Below, piece after piece: positions 1 through 8,508 of a stretch of DNA of 64,000 nucleotides; position 1 is the first letter of the stretch, and each line of letters begins with the position of its first letter. The position numbers and the translations under genes were made by a program. This stretch comes from Aricia agestis (lineage: Eukaryota; Arthropoda; Insecta; Lepidoptera; Lycaenidae), in assembly GCF_905147365.1 (NCBI RefSeq), contig NC_056410.1, positions 2,021,501 through 2,085,500 of the forward strand, in the 5' to 3' direction. The notes beneath the pieces are model-generated. The model saw only the letters and a list, made by a program, of their open reading frames with translations. It made no database searches and had not been told where the DNA came from.

Positions 1-1204
1 CTTGGCCGTCTGAGCAAACACCTTGTACACGTCGAATACCGCGGGGAAGTTTCCCACGATCAGCAGCAAGCAGTCCCCACCCTCGGTCAGGATGTCGTAC
101 ACTTGGGATAGAGCTAGTCTGAAATAAAATAAAACACACTGAAAGGATTGGGCAGAGATATAGGTCGCGCGAGATTAAGATTGCTCGGCGAAACTGGAGG
201 GGGGATGTTCATGTATAAAAAGTACAATAACTACCAACACGTTATTTTTTTAACATAAAAATACAATATCTACCGACCGCTTTGATTTCGACCCGTCTTT
301 CAACTACTCAGTACTCTACCCACAGACGTAGATCAAGATAGATACCGTATATGTATGTACTTCGCGTGCCATATCGCGTTCCCTTTCGAAAGTATGTTCT
401 TTAGTCTGCTATCGGAATCGGACGTCAATCGGAATTTTAAAAATGCCTAAATGCCTGAAAGTGCCATATTAAACTGAAGAAATTCAAATAGAAACGTTGG
501 CCTAGGCCCAAGATAATGGACACGTTTCTTATCATCGGTACGTCACAGTAGGTAGGAAAAAAGTGGCACGCTCGTTTTCATACAAATGGAGCGACATGCG
601 GTATCTATCTTGATCTATGTATGTGACTCTACCAATACTCGTGTACCAATAACGTCGTCTGCGGCCTCAACAAGATGGCCCGAAATGAGGTTTATCTCTT
701 AAAGAAAGAAATGGTGCTCAAAGTTCTTAGCGTTGAGTTGGGGATATGAGGGCAAAATACAAACGTAAGAAACTATAGTTTGGATTGATTTTCAATCACA
801 GAGATTCGAGAGAAGTAGTACCTTTGGTCAGTGACCCAGTGAAGGGAAAAAAACGCGAACACGTGATTGAAGGAGCCAATAAACTCCCTCGGTATGTGCT
901 GGCCGATCTCCAGCACTCGGAAGTTGATGCCGTCTCCGCCGAAGTTTTCGTTGGCGTAGTCCACCATCTCCCTGCTGCGGTCGCAGCCGACCAGCTCGCT
1001 GACGTCATCGGGTAAATATCGCCGTAGCTCAGTGGCTGTGAAGCTGCCGTCCCCGCTGCCGATGTCCAGCACTCGGTCTCCGCTCCGCCACGTCATTCGA
1101 GCGACGTTCTCGCTCAGACACCTCTTGTTGTCTCTGTTCTGCAGCCGGTTGTACTTGTTGTACAACACGGGGTCCGTCATCGCTAATATGCTCATCTTTC
1201 TCAT
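1..1204 (-). CDS. juvenile hormone acid O-methyltransferase-like, 5' part (partial)
   Basis: Two coding exons are visible: 822-1204 (ATG at 1204-1202) and 1-118, which continues off the left edge. The donor after 822 reads CAAAG|GTACTA and the acceptor before 118 is ATTTTATTTCAG; the split Arg codon (AG|A) joins in frame to give 167 residues. Seen: class I SAM-methyltransferase motif I VLDIGSGDGSF near residues 45-55, an acidic second-strand motif (LVGCDRS), and the HWVTDQR segment followed by LLTEGGDCLLL-type sequence (here DILTEGGDCLLL). Known: insect JHAMT uses SAM to methylate JH acid or farnesoic acid in the corpora allata, and Lepidoptera carry several paralogues. Inferred: this is a JHAMT-family member; which paralogue, and whether the active site is complete, cannot be judged without the C-terminal half. 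The 703-bp intron carries a foldback element. Confidence 0.85.
324..622. repeat. foldback/MITE in the JHAMT-like intron (GATCAAGATAGATACCG ends)
   Basis: The left arm near 329-350 (TAGATCAAGATAGATACCG) is repeated inverted near 598-620 (CGGTATCTATCTTGATCTA). A 72-bp mini-version of the same palindrome lies at 6905-6976. No coding potential. Superfamily not identified; no clear target duplication was found. Confidence 0.6.
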
Positions 1205-1346
1205 GGTTGCGAACGTTTGCGTCTCCGGACGTGCTACTGAACGGTGGCTACGGGCAGCGCCGAGGTTCGCTTATTGTAGCGTCTTTTATACGATGGATAG
1301 TAATGTCGGTAAAGGTGCGGTCACATTGAAATAATATTATAAAACT

Positions 1347-1490
1347 AGCTGACCCGACAAATGTTGTTTTGCCATATAAATTATTTCTAGTTTCAATATA
1401 AAAAGTAGATAAAAACCTATTCTCAGGCCTAACGAACATTTCATTAAAATCGGTTGAGCCGTTTTGGAGGAGTTCGCACACAAACACTGT
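1347..1490 (-). mobile_element. Helitron 3'-end fragment
   Basis: It begins CTAGCTGACCCGACA on the plus strand, the reverse complement of the 3' terminus (TGTCGGGTCAGCTAG) of the better-preserved Helitron at 9017-9889. The rest degrades by about 1490. No 5' terminus is visible. Confidence 0.5.
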
Positions 1491-1527
1491 GGCTCGAGAA
1501 GTTTTTCCCTTGACTAATCTTAATTTT

Positions 1528-2617
1528 TAGGTTTCCGTACCCAAAGGGTAAAAACGGCACCCTATTACTAAAACTTCATTGTCTGTCCGTCTGTCTGTCT
1601 GTCTGTCTCCAGGCTATAACTCAAGAACCGCTATAGCTAGACTTCTGAAATTTTCACATATTGTGTACTAGCTGTTGCCCGCGACTTCATCCGCGTTAAC
1701 ATAGTATAATAACAAAGATGGATAGTTTTCTCCTTTTTGTTTTTGTGGTTCCTTACACAAAGGGTAAAAACGGACCCTATTTAAGCAAACGTCAAACGCA
1801 AACGTCAATAAACTTTCATGTTTCTAACTCAAGAAATGACGGACTTTCATTGAAACTTTCTACCCCAATTTCACCCCCTTGGGGATAGAATTACCAGAAA
1901 CACTTAAATACGTATCCATTCATTTTTAATCAGTAGCACAAAAATAAAGTTTCATGTTTCTAACTCGAGAAATGACGGACTTTCATTCAAACTTTCAACT
2001 CCAATTCCACCCCCTTGGGGGTAGAATTTTCAGAAACGCTTAAACACGTATCCAATCATTTTTAATCAGTAACCCAAACATAAAATTTCATGTTTCTAAC
2101 TCAAGAAATAACGGAGTTTCATTCAAACTTTCAACCCTTATTTCATCCCCTTCGGGGTAAAATTTTCAAAATTCCTTCCTTAGTGGGTATCTACTTAATA
2201 AAACAACCCTACTCACCAAATTTCGTGGCTGTAACTTTTACAGTTTTTGCTCAGCGATGATGAATCAGTCAGTCAGTCAGTCAGGACATGTAATTTTATA
2301 AGTATAGATATCTGTTGCCGCTATAACGACAAATACTAAAAATAAAATAATGTTAATATTTAGGGGGGGGCTCCCATACAAGAAACGTGATTTTTTTGTC
2401 CTTTTTTGCTCTTAATCAATAATGGTAACAGCTAGGCACTTGAATTTTTCACAAAATTCTTAATTATATTTGTGCTTTAATAATTAATAATAAAATTAAA
2501 ATAAAGTAAATATTTAAGGGGGCTTCCATACAAAAAACACAATTTTTTGTCTACTTTCGCTCTATACCGGTACGGAACCCTTCGTGCGCGAGTCCGACTC
2601 GCACTTGGCCGATTTTT
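1528..2617 (+). repeat. dispersed repeat (starts GGTTTCCGTACCCAAAGGG), interrupted by a Helitron
   Basis: The same approximately 445-bp sequence is found uninterrupted at 63138-63580 and reversed at 20388-20778. It starts with a TTCCGTACCCAAAGGGTAAA box, has CTGTCTGTC-rich and TGTTGCCGCTATAAC segments, and ends CCGACTCGCACTTGGCCGA. Here a Helitron (1668-2308) splits it within GTGTATATCTG. No ORF. Element class unknown to me; it is abundant in lepidopteran genomes. Confidence 0.7.
1668..2308 (-). mobile_element. non-autonomous Helitron inserted in the dispersed repeat
   Basis: On the plus strand it starts CTAGCTGTTGCCCGCGACTT and ends AAGTATAGA, that is, 5'-TC...CTAG-3' read on the minus strand. 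The flanks are A (1667) and T (2309). Removing it restores GTGTA|TATCTG exactly as in the uninterrupted copy at 63.2 kb, matching the A^T insertion without target duplication known for Helitrons. It is internally repetitive (three TTTCATGTTTCTAACTC-type units). No protein coding. Confidence 0.8.
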
Positions 2618-3017
2618 TTTATTTGCTGTAACGCCTGTATTTAACACGTCTTGTCTTTATATCCACAGTTTATTTTTGTTTGTTTCTTGACATATAGGTC
2701 ACATTTACATAAAAAATTACAGATAATATGGTCCTAAAAATTTTTAAACACTATACATTATAATATTTCTGATGGACTGAGCCTTACATACTTGTTAAAA
2801 TTTAATTAATTTGATAAAACGTATTACATACTAAGATATTTGTATGTTATGAATATGTATACACTATACATGTTAAGTATTATAATACATTTGTTACATA
2901 GGCTGGAAAAACATAAAATAGCATTCCCCTTTAGTATAATAATTCCTAGGAATTTTGTAAAATGAATAACAATTTCATTGTTTTTAGGGTTCCGTACCCA
3001 ATGGGTAAAAATTATTA
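2618..3017. other. AT-rich spacer, no gene seen
   Basis: About 400 bp of AT-rich sequence with a short relic of the dispersed repeat (GGTTCCGTACCCAATGGG near 2987). No coding exon supported on either strand. Confidence 0.5.
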
Positions 3018-3395
3018 TTTTTAACAAAAAATTAAAACCGACTTCCAAGGTAAAAACAATAATAATATGAACTAAAAAGTATTAAATAACTCTTACTCTA
3101 TAATAGTGCCTGTTTCAGAATTCGTCTAAATCTCAACTATTTCTGTACATACTACAGTCTTCATTATTTGAAGTCGGTACCAGCTAATTTTATCGTGAGT
3201 TCAGTCAATATCAGAATATCTCAAGCTTTTAGGACTGGTACCGACTTCAAAGTAATGAAGACTGTAGAATAGTTGAGATTTAGACGAATTCTGAAAAAGG
3301 CACTGTTATAGAGTAAGAGTTATTTAATACTTTTTAGTTCATATTATTATTGTTTTTACCTTGGAAGTCGGTTTTAATTTTTTGTTAAAAATAAT
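3018..3395. repeat. long foldback MITE (AACCGACTTCCAAGG family)
   Basis: Terminal arms of about 160-180 bp start TTAACAAAAAATTAAAACCG and end with its reverse complement; the internal ends meet at TTGAAGTCGGTACC / GGTACCGACTTCAA. Other copies are at 4576-5175, 38117-38300 (partial) and 50365-50781. The arms would give a very long hairpin transcript. Class unknown. Confidence 0.75.
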
Positions 3396-3545
3396 GATTT
3401 CACTCAAAAGAGTGAAATCTTTATTTTTAACAAAAAATTGTGGTTATTTAAGTGGTTATTTACGCATATAAATAACTAAAGCCTTATCTTGTAAATAACT
3501 AAAAATAGTTATTTACAAGATAAGGCTATATGCGTAAATAACCAC
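3396..3545. repeat. small foldback (GCCTTATCTTGTAAATAACT arms)
   Basis: Near-perfect arms around 3480-3527 (GCCTTATCTTGTAAATAAC and its complement) plus an outer GTTATTTACGCATAT repeat. A related hairpin (CCTTGTCTTGTAGATAACT) lies at 5176-5277, in both cases between the long foldback and the next dispersed repeat, so the whole 3-6.4 kb arrangement looks duplicated. Confidence 0.6.
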
Positions 3546-4365
3546 TACGAATGTTAACTATTCACATTATGTTACTGTAAGCGAAATTGTGGTAAATGCT
3601 TGCAGTTATCTAAGCGATGCTGCAATTTAAAAACTTTTATCTTTAAAGGTTCAGGAGTTCTGTTCAGTGCCTTTGGACCAAGAGACACCTTCGTATGAAC
3701 TTTCTCTTATTCGTAACGTTATATGTTTAAGTTACTAGAAACAACATTTTAACCACTATGAGTCTTTTGATAAATTTCAAGGATTTCCCTCGATTGCTCA
3801 TAGATCCCATCATCAGCTCACCACTTTCGTAATTATTATACAAAATCAAGATTATGCCCTATACAACAACAAAAGAATTTTGAAAATCGGTCCACAAACA
3901 GCAAAATAATCATCAAAAACATATGCTTCGATGCAAAATATCACGAAAAGCATCAATAGTTGGGTAATAATGATCAAATAAATTTATGTGTTGGCTTATG
4001 CTTTCAGTTGTTTAAACAACGCCGAAATCCCCGAACCTGTATCTATAAGGATTCAAAAGTTCTGTTGGGTACCTTCGGATCCAGGGTATAACCTGGTGCG
4101 AAATTTTACTTTTTGGTAGCATTCACCTCGAATGCTTCAGAAAAAATTGAATTCACTATTATGTTTCCATACAAATTTCAAAAAGTCCTCTCGATTCCTC
4201 CAGGATCCCATCATCAGATCACCGCTTTTGTGAACAAGATACCAAATTCGAGTTAAACCCTATACAACACAAAAAGAATTTTGAAAATCGGATCACAAAC
4301 GGCAGAGTTATCGTTGAACATACAAAAAAAAAAAAGAAAAAGATACATACAGCCGAACGTATAAC
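3546..4365. repeat. dispersed repeat copy A (duplicated block)
   Basis: The block shares long stretches with 5278-6390 (for example TGTAAGCGAAATTGTGGTAA and GAAATCC..GAACCTGTATCTATAAGG). Its 3' end, containing GCCGAACGTATAACCTCCTC, recurs at 61540-61735. Non-coding as it stands; probably a retroelement tail, not identified. Confidence 0.65.
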
Positions 4366-4575
4366 CTCCTCCTTTTTGGAAATCGGTAAAAACGGGACCC
4401 TATTACTGAGACTTCGATATCTGTCCGTCAGTTTGAATGTCTGTCTGTCTGTTTGTATGTCTGTCTGTCTCCAGGCTGTATCTCAAAAACCGCCATAGTT
4501 AGACATCTGAAATTTTCAAAGATTGTGTATTTCTGTTGCCGCTATAACAACAAATACTAAAATTATTATTATTTT
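4366..4575 (+). repeat. partial copy of the TTCCGTACCC dispersed repeat
   Basis: Matches the central part of the repeat at 63138-63580 (GGGACCCTATTACTGAGACT, CTGTCTGTC boxes, GTTGCCGCTATAAC) and stops where the next foldback begins. Confidence 0.6.
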
Positions 4576-5175
4576 TTAACGAAAAATTTAACCCGACTTC
4601 CAAGGAAAAATGATATTCTTAAAATGACCTAAAAAGTATGAAATAATTATTTTTCTTCAATAGTGCATTTTTCAAAATTCGATTAAATCTCAACGTATTC
4701 TGTACTCAATTTTCATTCTTTTGAAGTCGGTACCAGCCCAGAACTGAGATACTTGACATAGAACTTAGCCAGTACCGACTTCAAAAGAATGAAAATTGAG
4801 TACAGAATTCGTTGAGATTTAGTCGAAGTTGCCGGCCAAATGCGAGTTTGATTTCATGCCCCTACGTTAGAAGTTAGAGGGGGGGGGGGGGGGGGGGACA
4901 CATTTTACCACTTTGGAAGTGTTTTGAGAGTCTCTCTCGCAAACTATTCAGGTTACAAAAAGATTATATTAGAAACCTCAATATGATTTTTGAAGACCTA
5001 TCCATAGATACCCCACACGAATAGGTTAGACGAAAAAAAAATTTTTTTGTTTCATTTTTGATTTTTTTTCATTTTTGTATCAAAAATGAAGAAAAAAAAT
5101 TATTTCATACTTTTTAGGTCATTTTAAGAATATCGTTTTTTCCTTGGAAGTCGGGTTCAATTTTTTGTTAAAACC
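4576..5175. repeat. diverged long foldback with an internal insertion
   Basis: Arms related to those of 3018-3395 (CGACTTCCAAGGAAAAATGA ... CCTTGGAAGTCGGG). Additional sequence between about 4840 and 5100 includes a 19-bp poly(G) run near 4879-4897, which suggests a secondary insertion. Confidence 0.6.
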
Positions 5176-5277
5176 TTGTCTTGTAGATAACTAAAAAGAG
5201 TAAAATAATAATTTTACTCTTTTTAGTTATCTACAAGACAAGGTTTTATGCTTCTTAGATAACCACTACGAATACTA
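5176..5277. repeat. small foldback, relative of 3396-3545
   Basis: ACCTTGTCTTGTAGATAACT is repeated inverted within about 70 bp, giving a stem with an AT-rich loop. It occupies the same position relative to its neighbours as the hairpin at 3480-3527. Confidence 0.6.
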
Positions 5278-6390
5278 TCCATGTTATAATATTACTGTAA
5301 GCGAAATTGTGGTAAATGCTTGCAGTTGTCTAAGCAATGCTGCAATTTCCAAACTTATCTTTAAAGATTCAGGAGTTCTGTTCAGTGCCTTTGGACCAAG
5401 AGACACCTTCATATGAAAGAACAACCAACCTTATTGGCATACCTTTCGTATTTTGGTGTACACCTATTAAACATACGCCAATCGAAAGAGAAGTACAAAC
5501 AATAAATACTCTTTGACAAAATGTCGTAAATAATATACTTTCTGAGTTATTTCAGTTTTAAAATGTAAAATAATAACATTTTAAAGATTTTTTTAGAAAT
5601 ATTTCATAAACTGTAACATTTACGAAATTTTGTCAAGGAGTTTTTGTTGTTTGTAATTATTTTTTCTGTCGATTGAAGTATGTTTCATAGGTGTACACGA
5701 AAATATGCCATTTTTAAGTTCTTGAAACTAATTAGGTATGCCACGCTCCATACAAAAAGGTTCGAACTATTTTCTCTTATTCGTAACATATAATATGTTA
5801 CGAATTATATATTTCGTAACTGTTTTACAAAATTAAGATTATATCCTAACTTAAGAATACAAGAATTTTGAAAATCGGTCCACAAACATCTGCTTCGAAA
5901 TAATCATCAAAAACATCTGCTTCGATGCAAAATATCACGAAAAGTACAAATAATTGTGTCATAATGTGATGACCAGTGGTATAATTATGGTTATAATGAT
6001 GATAATCAATCAAATTGATGTGTTGGTCTATGCTTTTAGTTGTTTAAACAACGCCGAAATCCCAGAACCTGTATCTATAAGGATTCAAAAGTTCTGTTCG
6101 GTAACTTCGGACCAGGGTATAACCTGGTGCGAAGTCTTACTTTTTGGTAGCATTTACCTCGAATGCTTCAGAAAAAATTGAAATCACTATATGTTTTCAT
6201 ACAAATTTCAAGGAATCCCCTCGATTCCTCATGGATCCCATCATCAGATCACCACTTTTGTGAACATGGTACCAAACTCGGATTCAACCCTGAACAACAA
6301 CAAAGGAATCGTGAAAATCGAACGACGAAGTTATGGCTAATTTAAAAAATAAACAGACGAACATATTTTAACCTCCTCCTTTTTGAAAGT
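5278..6390. repeat. dispersed repeat copy B
   Basis: Second copy of the 3546-4365 block, interrupted at about 5415-5770 by a foldback MITE. The ORFs at 5954-6345 cross repeat boundaries and are not genes. Confidence 0.65.
5424..5745. mobile_element. foldback MITE inside copy B
   Basis: The left end TTGGCATACCTTTCGTATTT and following GGTGTACACCTAT are mirrored on the right by ATAGGTGTACACGAAAATAT. It interrupts sequence that is continuous in copy A. Superfamily not determined. Confidence 0.6.
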
Positions 6391-6540
6391 CGGTTAAAAA
6401 TTAACATTTAAGGGGGGCTTCCATACAACACGTGCGTGAGTCGGACTCGCACTTGGCTGATACATGATTTTTCTTTTTTAATATTATAAAAAAATATTAA
6501 AATAGAAAAATCATGTATTCATTTTTTTATCCATATACTT

Positions 6541-6760
6541 ATGAATACTTATAATATTATAAATGCGAAAGTGTGTCTGTCTGTCTGTCTGTTAACTCTT
6601 CACGCCCAAACCGCTGAACCGATTTTGCTGAAATTTAGTACGGGTATACTTTGAGTCCCGGGAGAGGATATAGGCTATGTTTGTCCTAAAAAAATGTACG
6701 GTTCCCACCGCGATAAACAAATTTTGGCGCAACGGGATTGCGGGCGTCATCTATAGTTAA
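6541..6760 (+). mobile_element. Helitron 5'-end fragment
   Basis: Starts with the TACTTATAATATTATAAATG type of 5' end, then GTGTCTGTCTGTCTG, CACGCCCAAACCGCTGAACC and GTCCCGGGAGAGGATATAGG, shared with the Helitron pieces at 9890-10100 and 39379-39570. A 3' CTAG terminus was not found. Confidence 0.55.
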
Positions 6761-6904
6761 CAAAAACTTGAGAGGTGTCAAGGGACACCCGGATAAAACG
6801 AAGTTATTAAAAAAAATAACTGGCTTGCTTTCTATGAGAGAGAGAGAGACAGACAGAGAAACACGCGCACGCCACACGGCTTACAACTATAGCAAAAGCA
6901 CAGA

Positions 6905-6976
6905 CATAGATCAAGATAGATACCGCATGTCCCGCGAATTATATACACATGCGGTATTTATCTTGATCTATATCTG
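6905..6976. repeat. 72-bp palindromic mini-foldback
   Basis: ATAGATCAAGATAGATACCG at about 6906 is mirrored by GCGGTATTTATCTTGATCTA at about 6951. It shares its terminal sequence with the approximately 300-bp element in the JHAMT-like intron, so it is a minimal derivative of that family. Confidence 0.65.
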
Positions 6977-7471
6977 CGGCAAAAAGTGTCGGTCAAAAAG
7001 TGTCGTGTCGTTACAACTTTTTCCGTCTAGCCCCTTTCGCAACGCGATAAGGAACTTCGTTCCAATAAGTGAGTATATTTTACTATTTAGTATAATTATG
7101 TATGGAGCTTTTAAATGGGGAAATGCTTGTCCGTCCGAACGTCCCACTTGGTTTGGGGACATCGGCCGGGGTACGTAGGGCTCCCCAGGCGTAGGATTTA
7201 CTACTAACTCCAACTCCCCTTATTAGGCAAAGTTGTGGGAACGATAAAACCCGTCTCTGCCATTGTGTACTGAACCTAAGGTGTGTACTGAGACTCTCAT
7301 TATTTGCCGATGCTTCCTAGTCGCATTCCCGTCACAAAGTGTGCAGACCGCATTCCCGAACCATACATGGATAAAGCAATCAATCAACTTAGTTGAATAT
7401 AGTTAATCAAGTCATTATATGCGATTAATCGAGAGTCGAGACATGTTTATAAGGATTATTATAATATCACT
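6977..7471. other. no gene recognised
   Basis: The interval lacks splice-bounded coding sequence. Around 7110-7210 the minus strand encodes a short stretch (ELVVNPTPGEPYVPRPM) of a kind often seen in retroelement tails. No other feature is supported. Confidence 0.4.
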
Positions 7472-7932
7472 AGACTATGATCCTTCACGTGGTCTACTTG
7501 TTATTTGTGCCAAATAACAGAAAAATTGCTCCAGTAGTTCGTGAGATAAGTCCTTTCAAATAATTTTCCCCGTTTTTTTACATTTTCCTCTATTTCTTCG
7601 CTCTTATTAGTCTTAGCGTGATAAAAATATAGCCTATATCCTTCTTCGATATATGGGCTTTCTAACACTGAAATATTTTTTCAAATCGGACCAGTAGTTC
7701 CTGAGATTAGCGCGTTCAAATAATTTCCCCCTGATTTTTCCACATTTTCCTCTATTTCTTTGCTCCTATATTAGTCTTAGCGTGATAAAATATAGCCTAT
7801 AGCCTTCCTTAATAAATGGGCTATCTAACACTGAAATAATTTTTCAAATCGGACCAGTAGTTCCTGAGATTAGCGCGTTCAAACAAACAAACGAACTCTT
7901 CCGTTTTATAATATTATTAGTATTAGTATAGA
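7472..7932 (-). mobile_element. truncated non-autonomous Helitron
   Basis: Carries two to three units of the internal repeat CTCTATTTCTTCGCTC..TAGTCTTAGCGTGATA and CGGACCAGTAGTTCCTGAGA shared with 11583-12936 and 52320-53671. The right end (TAATATTATTAGTATTAGTA then TAGA) is the reverse of a TCTATACTAAT 5' terminus. The CG-rich 3' end is missing. Confidence 0.65.
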
Positions 7933-8281
7933 CTATAGTTCGCTCTCTGAGCACATAAAATTCGTACGTTGATCCTAAACTACGTATGTTTATTTTCTCG
8001 TTGTTAGACATCTCGGTTGGTATTGATTTTCGATTAATTGTTTAGTATTATTGCATTTTTTTGTGTTTTATTTATTCATAAGAATGCTTTGTAATAACAA
8101 ATTGACAGTGCGTTATAACTAAGCTACGCAGCCGCAGCTGCGCTCGACTAATAAATCTCCTCATTACCAACGCATCTTACTCTCGCAATTTTTTAGTTCA
8201 ATCCTCGGAGCTCTAATGCGAAGTATAAGCATATTCGTCATTTTATTCTATAATAATAGCCTTTTATTCCAAAACAAAATG

Positions 8282-8461
8282 TTACAAGAGGTTCCTAAGT
8301 TCGGTGTGCCGTTTGGCAAAGGCAAGCCAATCCGATTCCTTCCAATGTGTCCTGTCCCTTGCTACTCTCAACCAGAATGGTCCCGCTGTCTGTTTCAAGT
8401 CGTCTTCCCATCTCCTGACTTGACGACCCCTGCTTCTTTTGCCATCTCTTGGTTGCCAGAG
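8282..8461 (-). pseudogene. RTE-type LINE reverse transcriptase, C-terminal fragment
   Basis: The minus frame ending at 8282 has the typical RTE C-terminus: an Arg-rich RGRQVRRWEDDLKQTAG followed by WLRVARDRTHWKE. About 59 residues; no upstream RT domain. It lies in the intron just before the first visible ANKRD50 exon. Confidence 0.65.
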
Positions 8462-8508
8462 AGTGACTTGCTTGTATTTTATAGTAACAATATCATAATT
8501 TATTACAG

